The translations under genes and the position numbers were made by a program. From Dreissena polymorpha (lineage: Eukaryota > Mollusca > Bivalvia > Myida > Dreissenidae), in the NCBI RefSeq assembly GCF_020536995.1, contig NC_068357.1, positions 54,861,563 to 54,925,562 on the forward strand: DNA of 64,000 nt. Direction: 5' to 3'. The notes beneath the pieces were generated by a model. It made no database searches, had not been told where the DNA came from, and saw nothing but the letters and a program-made list of their open reading frames with translations. Shown here piece by piece: positions 35,018 through 46,821 of this stretch (position 1 is the stretch's first letter; each line of letters starts with the position of its first letter).

Positions 35018-35345
35018 AAGAGCACCGCATAACGGGTGCCACGATCGCATAACGGGTGCCACGCTGGGCTACGTGTGCAGTTTTGAATAAATGAAAGCTT
35101 GTCAGAATTTTTTTTTTTTTTAGGGGTCACAGTGACCTTTGACCTTGTGACCCCAAAATGGGTGTGGCGTGTAGAACTCATCAAGGTGCATCTACATATG
35201 AAGTTTCAAAGTTGTAGGTGGTAGCACTTTGATTTTAGAGCCAATGTTAAGGTTTGAGCACGACGCTGACGGCAAATGACACGACAAGACGAGCTGGCTA
35301 TGACAATACCTCGGGTTTTCTCCGTAAACGCCGAGCTAAAAAAGA
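35018..35345 (+). mobile_element. Family H element, second copy
   Basis: Starts AACAAGAGCACCGCATAACGG, with a local duplication of CGCATAACGGGTGCCACG. It carries a perfect TGACCTTTGACCT at 35133-35145 and ends CCTCGGGTTTTCTCCG, CGCCGAGCTAAAAAAG. Confidence 0.7.
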
Positions 35346-35814
35346 TAATAAGAGCCCTTCAAACTGCTTGCCCAAAGCCAAGGGCAAGTAAAATGAAAAT
35401 CTGGGGAGTATATATATATTTTTTTTTAGTCTGGCAATGAAACCCGTTTGATAAGGTGACTACATCGCTTAGTAATGCGGGCCTGAGCTCCAAAAAGTTA
35501 ATACTATGATAACAACAATTAGTTGCAATAATACAACTCCCAGCTTAGTTCTGGCTACCATAACTTTAAATGTCGCTTTTTATGATTTTTACTGGCGCGA
35601 CTTTATAGTTATGGACCAATCCCATTAGGAAAGTCAACCAGAAATTCCGGAAAAGTTTACAGTTAACAAAGACCGGTCCAAAACAGCTATTAAATGCAGT
35701 TATTGACCCAAATCAACCACTTGATCGGAAAGATTGACATTTTTCACATTGAATTGATATATTCTCTCACAAAATACTATCTTAAACATTTAAGAAGAGC
35801 TTGATAGTTAAAAG

Positions 35815-36205
35815 ACAGAAGGAAGTAAAGCAGAACACCAGCTACGTTTCGCCCTTCTCCCTCATGCCTCTCCGGCTACGGTGGCCGCTGAGAGGATTGA
35901 GCCTCAACCGGCACAGCCACGAGGGGTCATTAGGAGTTACTTTGTAGCTGGAGCTGACAACTTATTCAGAATCTGGTTCTTGCTAGCCCCCGCTTGAAGG
36001 ATACCAAGTCAGGGGATTCAGCAATGGAGGCTGGTAGGTTGTTCCAGGTGGCAATGATACTTGGAAAAAAGCTGTGGCGATAGTATGAAGTGGATGTCGA
36101 TAATGGCAGGAACTTGATGGTGTGGTTTGCTCGTGTCCGGCTTGAGCCATACGTATGTTCTCATAAAAGCTCAGAGCATTCATAAAAGCTCAGAGCATTC
36201 AAGAA
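35815..36205 (-). mobile_element. LINE C-terminal fragment (antisense)
   Basis: On the minus strand an open run reads SYYRHSFFPSIIATWNNLPA, SIAESPDLVSFKRGLARTRF then a stop (about 36100-35970), the usual C-terminus of CR1/Jockey-type LINE ORF2 proteins. Roughly 150 bp of 3' flank follow. There is a 5' truncation, and a 20-bp duplication (AAAGCTCAGAGCATTC) at 36166-36200. Confidence 0.65.
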
Positions 36206-36221
36206 GAACTATTACAACAAT

Positions 36222-36563
36222 ATGCATATGCAAACTAACCGTTACACTCTTATTGACAATTATCAACCAAGATTAAACTGGATTAATCGAATTCTAATTT
36301 ATGTTGATACGAAATATTATAATATCCGAAAAACTGTGCTATTTGAAGTGTTCAACAGTTTCAAGGTTATAGGCATGTCAGTAATGCCAAACCTGGTACA
36401 CGCATATAGAAGATTGCTGTTCGACTTTGCCAATAGATCATACGGTAAATACTTGATTAATTCGAAAATAGAAGTTAAATGTGTTGCCCGCTATTTAACA
36501 GAATCCGGTCAAAACAGGTTACAAAATACTAATTTTAATGAGTCGGTCAATCTCCAAAGATGA
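36222..36563 (+). CDS. Unrecognised 113-codon open frame
   Basis: Open frame between two LINE fragments, basic and tyrosine-rich (YNIRKTVLFEVFNSFKVIG, YRRLLFDFANRSYGKY). No motif or family recognised, no splice sites or promoter noted. It may be a chance frame or part of a decayed element. Confidence 0.2.
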   Translation: MHMQTNRYTLIDNYQPRLNWINRILIYVDTKYYNIRKTVLFEVFNSFKVIGMSVMPNLVHAYRRLLFDFANRSYGKYLINSKIEVKCVARYLTESGQNRLQNTNFNESVNLQR

Positions 36564-36589
36564 GCGGTACACCATAACCGTCAATGGCA

Positions 36590-38255
36590 ACCTTCAACAT
36601 AGGAAATGAGGGTGTACACACACTCTCGCGAAACCTGAACCCTAAAAAGGCAACAAGGCCTGGTGGCCATCCCTACAAGGTTCCTACATGAATTTGCAAG
36701 TGAACTATCACCTATGTTGACCCTCATCTTTCAGGCCTCTCTGTCACAAGCCTGTGTGCCTGATGACTGGAAGCAAGCATTGGTATTCATGAAGGGCGAC
36801 AGAGGCCCCTGTCAACTATAGGCCTATCTCCCTCACCTCTGTCTACTGTCTGCTGTAAAATCATGGAGCATATCATGCACAGCCAGATAATGCAGCAAAT
36901 GGAAGACCTGAACACATTGTCGGACTCACAACATGGGTTCATGAAGCGCCAGTCATGTGAGACGCAGCTACTTCTGACCTTACAGGACCTTTCGCTAGCT
37001 CTTTCCAACGGTGAGCAGATAGACGCCGTCTTACTCGACTTCAGTAAGGCATTCGACAAGGTCCCGCACGAACACCTTGCTGTGAAACTCAAGAACTACA
37101 GTATCAGTGGAAACACACTCACCTGTATAAGAAGCCTCCTATCAAACCAAAGTCAACAGGTATAGGTTGAGGGTGTAAGTCAAACCCAGCACAAGTGACA
37201 TCGGGTGTCCCTCAAGGCTCGATGTTAGGACCCTTGCTCTTCCTGGTGTACATCAATGGCATGCCCACCAAAGTTAAATCCACAACAAGGCTCTTTGCGG
37301 ATGGCAGTCTTCTGTACAGAAAGATCAAGTCAGCAGAGCATGCACATGTGCAGATACTACATGATGACATCAATGCCCTCCAAGAGTGGGAAACAACTTG
37401 GAAGATGTCCTTCGACCGAGCCAAATGTGAGGTACTGTGGATAACAAGAAAGCAAACCCCGAAGCAGTCTACAGCGTCAACGGGCACGAGCTAGCCTCAG
37501 CCAAGACAGGAAAGTATTTAGGTGTGACACTTGCCAGCGATCTTTCCTGGAAACCACATGTGGACAGCCACATTAAGTCTGCCAATAACTCTCTCGCTTT
37601 CCCCCGCGATAACCTCTCCAGCTGCCCGAAAGACATAAAGCTGCAGCGCTATAAGCCACTAGTAACACCTGTTCTCGACTACGCATCTGCAGCTTGGGAC
37701 CCTCAAACACTGACATGTATTCAACAGTTAGAGGCTGTGCAGCGAAGAGCAGCGTGATTCATTACAGGCAATTACAGGACCACAAGCAGCACTAGCCAGA
37801 TGATCGCAGACCTTGGGCTACCTTCCCTAGAACTCCGCCACCAGCACTAAAAAGTCCTGATGATGTATCGGATCACCTATGGTTTTTTCGACATTCCAGC
37901 CACCAATCCCCTTAGGCGATCCATCACATCTACACGAGGATGTGGACTAGAAGACATGGATGGTGCAGTGGTCCGTTACAGGATACCATATTACATAACA
38001 GACACCTACCGTCACTCCTTCTTCATCTCTGGAGCCCGATTGTGGAAACAGCTACCAAAGCACCTCACAGTTCTACAGACCCAGGAGTCATTCAGGGAAG
38101 GACTGGCCTGTCTCCAATTCAAACATTGGGCCTTTCTGACTGTACATATTATGAACATTAAAGGTTTTTAACTGCACTCTCACGATCACCTTGTAAATAA
38201 AAAATATACGAGTATGCTCCAGAGTGAGTTTTTTACATCACATGGACGAAGAAGA
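36590..38255 (+). mobile_element. CR1/Jockey-type LINE, 5'-truncated and degraded
   Basis: Reverse transcriptase pieces appear in order: NYRPISLTS-like text (about 36815), LDFSKAFDKVPHEHL (37025-37080), SGVPQGSMLGPLLFLVYING (37198-37257), FADGSLLY where the family has FADD (37300), SVNGHELASAKTGKYLGVTL (37470-37530), and the C-terminal RHSFFISGARLWKQLPKHL (38010-38060). The pieces sit in different frames, with at least four shifts or stops. The 3' end is ACTGCACTCTCACGATCACC, a CTCCAGAGTGAG block and a GAAGAAGAAG tail. The same tail is inserted at 60515-60671. Confidence 0.8.
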
Positions 38256-38314
38256 AGAAGTCTGTATTTATTTTGACCTTGCAGTCAAGGATAACCCAAA
38301 CAACGTTATAGACC

Positions 38315-38816
38315 TTAAAGGGCCTTTTCACGTTTTAGTAAATTGTCAAAATTTAAAAAAATGTTTCAGATTTGCAAATTTTCGTTTTAGTTATGATATT
38401 TGTAAAGAAAGTAATAATGAACGTTTACCATGCTCTTAAATATCCATTATATGTATCTTTTGACGATTTAAAAATTATAAAGCGTTGCAACGCAAAACGA
38501 TTGAATAATTTGGAGAGTTCTGTTGTTGTCGTTATATTTTATGAAACTGCGAGGATTGCTTATATAAAGTATAAAATATATCCTTCTTTGAAAGAGCAAG
38601 GATCGCCGAGTGGTCTTGATGGGGGACCTTTTACCCCAGGACTCCAGGGGTCAGTGGTTCGAGCACTTTTGAGGTTTACTTTTTTTCTTTTATTTCATTG
38701 TATTCTTGATTTTTTTCCTGGAGCTTTTTATATCCAATGTTTACATTTATCAATATATAGCATATAATGGGAATGCATGCCAAAATCTGTGAAAAGGCCC
38801 CTTTAACGTTGTTTGG
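38315..38816. mobile_element. TTAA-flanked MITE carrying a tRNA-like segment
   Basis: TTAA at 38315 and 38813. Terminal inverted repeats AGGGCCTTTTCAC and GTGAAAAGGCCCCT. TTAA duplication with AGGG-type ends suggests Kolobok or piggyBac relatives. Between them lies a tRNA-like sequence (38597-38672) with A-box GCCGAGTGGTC and B-box GGTTCGAGCAC, as in Ser/Leu-type tRNAs. Confidence 0.6.
38597..38672 (+). ncRNA. tRNA(Ser/Leu)-like pol III segment inside a MITE
   Basis: A-box GCCGAGTGGTC at 38605-38615 and B-box GGTTCGAGCAC at 38656-38666, with a long variable-region-like stretch between (GGGGGACC..CCAGGACTCCAGG). The acceptor stem is not convincing, so this is a tRNA relic or SINE head rather than a working tRNA gene. 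Confidence 0.4.
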
Positions 38817-38819
38817 CAT

Positions 38820-39241
38820 GACAGGATGAGTTTTCGATCATGTTACTTCATTCACCGCAATAAATATTAAATAACTATTTTGCGATAATATTTGGTTAAA
38901 TCGACTGTGAATTTGCTAAAGTTGGTTGACTTCCTTGCCTTTTCACAGCGTAGTTGTCTAACCAGAGTTTAGACCCAATGCTTTGCATTGACCGTTCCAA
39001 GGCGGTGACCCCAGCTTTATTCATATTTTGGGTTTATGTTGGTTTGTATTGTGCTGTGTTGTGCTGTTTTGTACTGTTTGGGCAATCGGTCACTTGCCTT
39101 AAATAAAGGACCAACTATTAGTAATTGTTTTTAATGAAAATTCAATACTGCTCCAGCAGCTGGAGTTTCACTTCTTTATATATATATTTGTTTGACATTT
39201 ATCCAATGTATTCAATGTCATCGCCAAAATAAAAATAATAC
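38820..39241. other. Intergenic, no feature
   Basis: AT-rich, with a short TGTGCTGTTTTGTACTGTTT stretch; nothing recognised. Confidence 0.35.
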
Positions 39242-39562
39242 CACGTGATGATTTAAAGGAAGTCAAGATGGCGACGTCCGTGCCGAAACATGTATTTTTT
39301 GCAGTTGTATACCTTTTATTGCTTTTATTTAATTATTTGATTCCGCTCACTTCCCAGCCATTTTAGCAAGTAAGTGATTAGCGTTTATTTCATAGTAATA
39401 TTTGCTCGATATCTCGACTTTACCCTCCGCAAAATTTCTTAGCGAGAGCCTATAATTTGTGATCTTTGCTGAGTTTCACTTATTAAAATACTCCCCTGCA
39501 TACACACACATACATATTTGTATTTAAAATCCATATACGAGTATTCTTTAAATGTTTCTTTC
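39242..39562 (+). repeat. Left arm of a long inverted repeat
   Basis: Matches the complement of 50900-51211 over about 315 bp with roughly 80-90% identity by eye. Shared text includes CGACGTCCGTGCCGAAA, CGACTTTACCCTCCGCAAAA, ACGAGTATT. Near the outer end AAGATGGCG fits a YY1 site. The arm contains an ATG (39268) followed by hydrophobic codons (HVFFAVVYLLLLFNYLIP) ending in a stop before a GTAAGT; its meaning is unclear. Confidence 0.75.
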
Positions 39563-39871
39563 TGTGTTTTGTAAAAAATAGATGTTTACGAATCGTTTTT
39601 TAAGTAGTAAGAACTTAAAAGGTTTTACGATCTAAATGGGTCCCGCTATTGAGATGATCACAAAGGGATCCCGATTTCTGCCGAGAAAAAAAGTTACTCA
39701 TTGAATGCTTTTCTGGTTTAAAATTAAACGTGATAGAAGTGTTTTGACTAGATACATGTTAACTAGGACGAAACTAGAAGCTCTAATCAACCAAAACCAA
39801 ACATGACTTATGAATGCCCTCCCATTTCTTTCAAAATTACGCATGCTTTTCAGCTTTTTTATCCTTTTTAC

Positions 39872-39928
39872 AGGAAAACGTGTGGCCGATTAAATTGCTT
39901 CCACAAGTATCATAACTGCATGGGATGT
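39872..39928 (+). CDS. Candidate small exon, unidentified
   Basis: Bounded by a pyrimidine tract with CTTTTTACAG and by a strong donor GATGTAAGTATG. One frame reads KTCGRLNCFHKYHNCM with a Cys/His-rich pattern. It lies inside the inverted-repeat element, between its left arm and the LTR retrotransposon. No family recognised. Confidence 0.3.
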
Positions 39929-40814
39929 AAGTATGAATTAGTTACAATTATTCTTGCCTGAATTTATTAAGCACCATTACAAATACACGCTTTGTTTTAC
40001 ACAAATACAATGTATTCTATGCATATATTATATTTTCATATAAAGTTCATTATTCGATGCACGGCGTTACCTTAAAACATTTTACTTAATCATCAGAAAC
40101 CTACACAATTTTCCAATTAATGAGGCCTAAATAACTGATACCATTTATTCAGTTCTTCAGAATGTCATTTAAAGACTGAACATTTAAAAGGTAATAGTTA
40201 TACGTTCATGAGGAGCAGTCTTAGTCTATAACTTTTACGAAAAGCTCTTGGTACGAATAGATTTTACACGGAGCTGTTTTTTTACAAGCGTGCATGTATA
40301 CTGCAGTGGCTTCATTAGAAAGAGCATAAATAAAGTATGTTATATATGAATGTCGCCATAAGCGATAGTAAATCTACCAATAAATATTTTTTGGTCATGT
40401 ATGCATTGCAACAAAACGATATGTGGTTAGTTTATTCAAACAAAAGCATTACATTGACATAAGTTATAATATTTTTGGCCTTATACGTTTTTTCCATGAA
40501 TTTTGGAATACATAAACCATTGTTTTCACACAAATCTTTGTTTTCAAACTATTTTACAAAATCAGTTACTAATAAGAGTACAATTTAATATTGTGTATCG
40601 ATGGCAAATCTATTATATTAAATTCAAGTGATAACTGTCCCCTTGTTGCTGAACGGGTAAAATTACTCATTGTTGTGAAACAATAATGCAATTAAATGTA
40701 CGAGTTTATTGCGACAAAACGTATGTGTTACACAAAGACCATCAACATGTCCCTGTACGAGATGAAGAAGAAGTTGTTAAACTGATTGAAGATCAACATT
40801 TTTATTATTTCAGA

Positions 40815-40904
40815 CGATGGCAAAGAAGAATGGTCATGTTCAAAAGTAGCCAGGCAGGATTCATCATCCACTGCGAGAAATCTCGGAGAACGATTACGGC
40901 AAAG
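40815..40904 (+). CDS. Candidate exon interrupted by the LTR retrotransposon
   Basis: An acceptor TTTTATTATTTCAG at 40801-40814 opens a frame reading DGKEEWSCSKVARQDSSSTA, hydrophilic and Ser-rich. The LTR element inserts at 40905. On its far side (49456-49533) sequence resumes with an open frame ending in TAA at 49531-49533. No family recognised. The gene would belong to the inverted-repeat element or to a host gene; I cannot tell which. Confidence 0.35.
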
Positions 40905-41567
40905 TGTCAAATAATGATGAGAAATTGGGTGAAATATTTTCGGTTTTCTTTATGTACGAAATATTGACAAGTATATCAGTAGCGAGTATGCATTAACAAC
41001 AAAGGGGTTACAATGCTGTTGACACAAGCCTTAGGCTGTATTTGCATTATTTATTATTTGTACCACAACGCTCATTAACGTGTGCATACTTGAATAGTGA
41101 CCTCTCCAGTAGGTTGAAATTCAGCCAATCAGGAACAAGCACGTATAGAACACTGACCAATGGGATTCATAACTGAGTTTCACGGGTCAGATGTTAGAGG
41201 GAAACAAGACAGTTAGCGTTTAGACTTGGAGGTGTACGGATCGAGAAAGATACGATCATGTAGCTATCAGACTGTATTTGTATAATCGAAAATATTAAGT
41301 ATGTTAGACATTAAATTGGACTAGAAACTGATACATGGTGTTGTTGAATATTTCATCCTGTATTACGCAGAGAAATTAACATAAATAGAGATGGACCGAC
41401 TTGTCCCATGCGCGGTACGAGAAAATGGTAGTTAATGCAAAACTCGTCATCTTGGCATAATGCGCATGACGGGATATCGAATGATAGGCTACACACCGGT
41501 AATTTAAGAGTTATGAACATTGTTAGTAACTATGTGTCGTCTATGAACTACGAACGATTACGTGACA
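40905..41567 (+). repeat. 5' LTR
   Basis: Begins TGTCAAAT and ends GTGACA (TG..CA), 663 bp, nearly identical to the 3' LTR. Confidence 0.95.
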
Positions 41568-41579
41568 CAGGACGTTAAA

Positions 41580-41606
41580 TGGTGCTCGTGAACCAAGGAT
41601 TCGAAC
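41580..41606 (+). promoter_or_regulatory. Primer binding site
   Basis: Starts TGGTGCTCGTGAACC about 12 nt past the LTR. Its complement ends in ..GAGCACCA and contains GTTCGAATCC, that is an acceptor strand with CCA plus a T-loop of a tRNA. The tRNA species was not identified. Confidence 0.6.
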
Positions 41607-41782
41607 AAAGAAATACTACCACTTACGATTACGAAGCCATGAAAAACAACGCGAAGAAACTCCGTTTCGGCAACTTCTGTAACCAGTAACAACAACCGTG
41701 AGCCGGGAACAACGACATCAGACCGCACATATTCTGCAACTTCCGGTGAGTGACTGTTTTATTTCCTAACGCTTGTATCAAA

Positions 41783-42700
41783 ATGGCAAATCAAATAATC
41801 CCTGAATTATTTCAAAATCTAAATGAACAAATTAAAGATGTTAAAACGGCCATAAGCACTCAGACTATTTCACAGGTTGTACAATCATTTGATGGAAATT
41901 CAAAAGAATTTAAAAATTGGATTAAAAATGTAGAAAAATATGGAACGCTTACCAATTTAGATGAGAATAAATTAAAATTTGTTGCTTACCAATCTAGTAA
42001 AGGGCTTGTTAGTGATTACATACAACGTTTTTTGACTGATGATCCGACAGGGACGTGGACAGATTTAAAGGAACAGCTTAAATTAAGATTTGCAGAAATT
42101 CAAGACCCACAATACGCTTTCTCATTATTAAAGACGACTAAACAAAAGACCGACGAAAATGTTCAAATATACGCTGAGCGACTTTTATCTCTTGCGACTG
42201 ACGCATACGAAAATATTAACGGAAATTTAGACTATATTGAAAAACAGTTAGTAGAAATTTTTATCGACGGATTATCGCACGATTATTTGAGACTTAAATT
42301 AATGCGCGAAAATCATGCAACGTTATCAAATGCTTTAAAAAGCGCTATACATGAGCAAAGTGTCAGAGCTAGGTTTGAGTTACGATCACAAATAAATGGA
42401 CTTTATAACATTACGACCGATAATATTCAGACAGATATCGATTATATTAGGTCATCTATTGTTTGCACATATTGCAAGAAACACGGTCATTCTATTGAAA
42501 TCTGTCGCCGTAGGCAACGCGAGATAAGTGCATATACGGTAGGGCGGAACGGTCATACGATAAATCAAAACGATAAAAGGCGCAAGAAAGAATATGACAA
42601 AAATTGGAAAGATAAAATTGATTGTTGGAATTGTGGTAAATTAGGACACTTAAGTAGAGAATGTACTCAAAGAAAAACGTACATTAATCGAAAAAACTAG
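41783..42700 (+). CDS. gag: Gag polyprotein of the Ty3/gypsy element
   Basis: About 305 codons from MANQIIPELFQNLNEQIKD (an in-frame ATG 33 nt upstream is also possible). Capsid-type region with the retrotransposon gag pattern (NWIKNVEKYG, LKLRFAEI). Near the C-terminus are two CCHC zinc knuckles: CTYCKKHGHSIEIC and CWNCGKLGHLSREC, which bind RNA in this family. It appears whole. Pol begins shortly after in the -1 frame, as is usual for Ty3-type elements that use frameshifting. Confidence 0.92.
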   Translation: MANQIIPELFQNLNEQIKDVKTAISTQTISQVVQSFDGNSKEFKNWIKNVEKYGTLTNLDENKLKFVAYQSSKGLVSDYIQRFLTDDPTGTWTDLKEQLKLRFAEIQDPQYAFSLLKTTKQKTDENVQIYAERLLSLATDAYENINGNLDYIEKQLVEIFIDGLSHDYLRLKLMRENHATLSNALKSAIHEQSVRARFELRSQINGLYNITTDNIQTDIDYIRSSIVCTYCKKHGHSIEICRRRQREISAYTVGRNGHTINQNDKRRKKEYDKNWKDKIDCWNCGKLGHLSRECTQRKTYINRKN

Positions 42701-42762
42701 GAAATTCTTACCACAAAGGGGTCTATGGTAAGAATGAAAAAGTCGAGACATATAATATCGCT

Positions 42763-45700
42763 TTGTGTGGTAGACCAAATTCTTGTGTTATTTCAACAGG
42801 TGGTTATCAATTTAGGAGCTTGGTAGACTCGGGCGCTGAAGTCAGCATCGTGAGTAAACGTACTTATGATATGTTAAAACACAAACCAGCACTGATAATA
42901 AAAAAAGTAAATCTAAAGTCGGTAAATGGAAATTCATTACATGTCCACGGAAGTGTAAAATTGAGATTCAAAATAGGGAGCATATATAAAGAGCACATAT
43001 TTTTTGTAGTAAGTAACGTTAATAGAAATGTTATTTTAGGAAGAGACTTTTTACAAAATAATGGTGTCCGTTTATACTTTGATTTAGGATGTTTGAGGAT
43101 TGATAACTGTTATGTACCTCTAGAAGAAGATGTACATCTTTCAACGATAGCGAGATTAACTAGGCATACTGTGTTAAAACCACAAACTGCATATAGACTC
43201 TTTGCTCAAGCTAAAAGAAACTGCATACGTTCAAATACGAATTATGAATTCAATGGAATAAGCAATTCTTTCTTTGATAATGAACCCGGTTTAACAATTG
43301 TTAATTCAGTCGTCAAGACAACGCGTGATAGACAATTTCCCATTTTAATTATAAACAATACGCACAAAACAATAAGGCTTAGACGACACTGTGCCATAGG
43401 GCGAATAAATTCGGTAAATGATAATGAAATATGCTCAGTACAAGAAGTTATTAAAAATAATCAGCCGAAATCAGGTTTATCTAAAAATGAAATCTTATCA
43501 GATTTACGTGTAGATGAAAATCAAAAAGAAAATATTCTACCGATACTCTTAAAACACAGAACTCTCTTCGCAAGAAATAATTTAGAATTAACACAAACTT
43601 CAGCGATAGAATTTACCATAGATACAGGGGATCATCCGCCCATTAAATTAAGGCCGTATCGAACACCATTAAACAATAAGGTATTCGTAGATAAAGCCAT
43701 CGACGAAATGCTAGACGCAAACATAATAAGTCCATCAAGAAGTCCGTGGAGCTTCCCTATTGTTTTAGTAGATAAAAAGAAAAATAATCATGACTCAAAC
43801 AAAGATAATAAAGACGAGAAAAGGTTTTGCGTTGATTTTAGACAATTAAACAAAATTACAAAGCCAATTGCCTATCCATTACCATTAATAGATGATATAT
43901 TGGCGTTATTAGGTAAAAGTAAATATTTCACCAGTTTAGATTTGATATCGGGATATTGGCAAATACCTATAAAAGAAGAGGACAGAGAAAAAACGGCTTT
44001 TGCTTCGAGATTCAGGGGTCTATTTCAATTTAATGTTATGCCCTTCGGTGCCTCCTCCGCCGGTGCTATATTTCAAGAATTGGCTAATAAAGTACTCAAA
44101 GGTTGTGAGAGCTTCGCTGTGGCGTATCTAGACGATATTCTAATATTTTCACCTGACTTGCAATCTCATTTATCACACGTAGATACAGTACTACAGAGTC
44201 TCAGTAAACATAACCTAAAGCTAAAACTATCAAAATGTCAATTCTTACAAAGAGAGACTAGATACCTAGGCTTCATCATAGATCAAAATGGTATAAGGCC
44301 GGATCCGTTAAAAGTGGAAGCGATCCGACAATTCCCTAGGCCAAAGTGCGTGCGCGATGTACGATCTATCTTAGGTGCTGCAGGATTTTATAGGAGATTC
44401 TGTCCGTCGTATTCAGAAGTAGTCGAGCCTCTCATTAATCTCACGAGAAAGAATGTCCCATTTAAATGGTCAAAATAATGCGAAGATAGTTTCCTACAAT
44501 TAAAAGACTCATTTACGCAAATCCCTTATCTTTCATACCCTGATCCAAAAAAAGGTTATATTCTGTATACGGATGCATCTGATAAATGCGTCGGAGCCTG
44601 TTTGACTCAAAAATGCGACAGTAACGAGACCGGGGATTATGTGGGCGAAAAGCCGATATTTTTCATATCGCACAGATTAAGCCCCACACAATGCAAATAT
44701 AGTACCATTGAAAAAGAATGTTACAGCATATTTTACAGTCTAAGTAAATTGCACCATTATTTACACAATGCTGAATTTGTTATAAAGAGTGATCACAAGC
44801 CGCTTAAGTATTTATTGGAAAGTCCGATGCAAAACAAGAAAATACAATTATGGGCCTTAAGTATAGCGGGTTACAACTGCAAAATTGAATATATACCGGG
44901 AAAAAAGAATATTATTGCTGACTTTCTAAGCCGACCTCCAAAAACCAAAATAAAGAATAATCAATGCGATCAAACAGAACTAGAATTAGATATTAACGAT
45001 AAACATTTTACGATCAATTCGCAAATAAATAAACAAGACCAAACACGCGAAATTAACGTAATCGACTCTACAAACATTGACCACAAGCAAATAATCGATA
45101 ATATTATTACCCCGCAGCCAATCCCAGTCGACGACACAGCGTCGAACAATAATATATCAGGGCTTAATATGCAAATAGAACAAGAAAAAGACCCTCATAT
45201 ATCTGAGATTAAAGCGAGATTAAGATTAGGGAAACAGAACAAGAGTGAAGATGATAGATATTTAACGGTTGATGACATACTGTACTACATATCAAACGTA
45301 GATGAGGAACCTACTCTCAGGCTGTTTGTACCTAAACACCTGACTGATTCAGTTGTCAAGCAATACCATGATGAAAACGGACATCCTGGGTCTCAAAGGC
45401 TTTTCCAGACACTAAAAGAGAAATATTACTGGCCTAAAATGTTCAAAGAATTGCATGATTACGTGTCGAAATGCATTGTCTGTCAAACTAGAAACTTGAA
45501 AGCAATTAAAGCTCCCGTATCATCAGAAACCGCAATACCACCATTCCCTTTCTCGGTCGTTTCCATAGATATATGCGGACCATACCCAACAACGCTTTCC
45601 GGAAATAGATATATAATATGTTTCGTGGATCAATTTTCAGGATATATAGAGGCATTTCCGTCGCCGGATAAATCTTCTGATAGCGTAATACACCTGTTAA

Positions 45701-46821
45701 TGAACGAGATTTATTGCCGTCATAGTTGTCCTATAAGAATTATAACTGATAACGGAAAAGAATTCACAAGCACAGCTTTCACTGAAACATTAAAATCAAT
45801 GAACATTGACCACGTAAAGACGACAATATATCATCCCGCGTCTAATGGCATGAACGAGCGTTCATATGGGACTATGAACAATATACTATCAAAACGGGTT
45901 CAAGAAAATGTACAACAATGGGACGTACATTTAAACATGTCTTTAGCGGCAATGAGATTTTGTACATCCGAGACTTCGAAGCACACACCGTTCTTCTTAC
46001 TTTTTAATAGAGACCCTATTCTTCCAATAGACAACTTGTTAAAGCCTAGACGTAAATATCACGGTGAAGATTATCATAAAATAATATTAGAAGAACAACA
46101 CAAATCATTTAAAAAGGTATGTGCCCAAATTCAAAAATCGAAACGTAGACAAGCTGATTATGCGAATAAAAATACGAAAGATATTAAATTCGAAATCAAT
46201 GACCCCGTTTACTACAAAAACTTTCAACGTACAAATAAATTAGACAGTAAATGGAGGCCATATTATCGTATAATCGAACAAAAGTCGCCGTTAACATACG
46301 TAATAAAAAATCAGTTAGACAACTCAACTATTAAAGTTCACGCTGATCAAATAAGACACGCAAATATCAATGAATGGCCGGTGATAGATCAACCGTTAAC
46401 GCGCCCGATTAGAAAAGCAAATTTAGCCTTTGCGGACGACACATTATCTTCTGATAGCGATTCAAATAACTCAGTACATGGGTTACCTGTAATTACGCAA
46501 CAGACCCGACAGATTAGAGATAATACGGACGACGAGGAAAATATTCCACTTGCGGAACTGCAAAAACATTTGAGAAACAAACAATTCGCGGATATACAGT
46601 CAAGCTCCAGTGAATCAGATACGATGCATTACAATAACGGTAATTCACAAAACTCAACTGTACGTAGGTTTGAAAATGATTCTTCAGACGATCAGATGCA
46701 AATTAACGCGGTAGCGTTAAAACACAAAAAACGAAAATTGACAAAAAAGACTTCACGTTCAAATAACGCAATGAAGAAAGCAATTTTCACGTGCCTTCAG
46801 ACAATGGCTGAACACATGTAA
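42763..46821 (+). CDS. pol: Pol polyprotein of the Ty3/gypsy element
   Basis: Aspartic protease (LVDSGAEVSIVS), reverse transcriptase (YPLPLIDDILALL, MPFGASSAGAIFQEL, catalytic YLDD), RNase H (YTDASDKCVGACL, ending KKNIIADFLSRPP), and integrase with an HHCC zinc domain, a D-D-E core (SIDICGP, ITDNGKEF, NGMNERS) and a GPY/F-like C-terminal part. This domain order is that of Ty3/gypsy (Metaviridae). One apparent break is present; otherwise the reading is clean and consistent with a recent copy. Confidence 0.93.

Noticed and set aside
36863-38171. Host gene for a reverse-transcriptase-like protein
   Set aside because: The motifs are those of a LINE ORF2, split over frames with a lost catalytic Asp and a LINE-type 3' tail.
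38597-38672. Functional tRNA gene
   Set aside because: A-box and B-box are present but the acceptor stem does not pair and the sequence sits inside a MITE.
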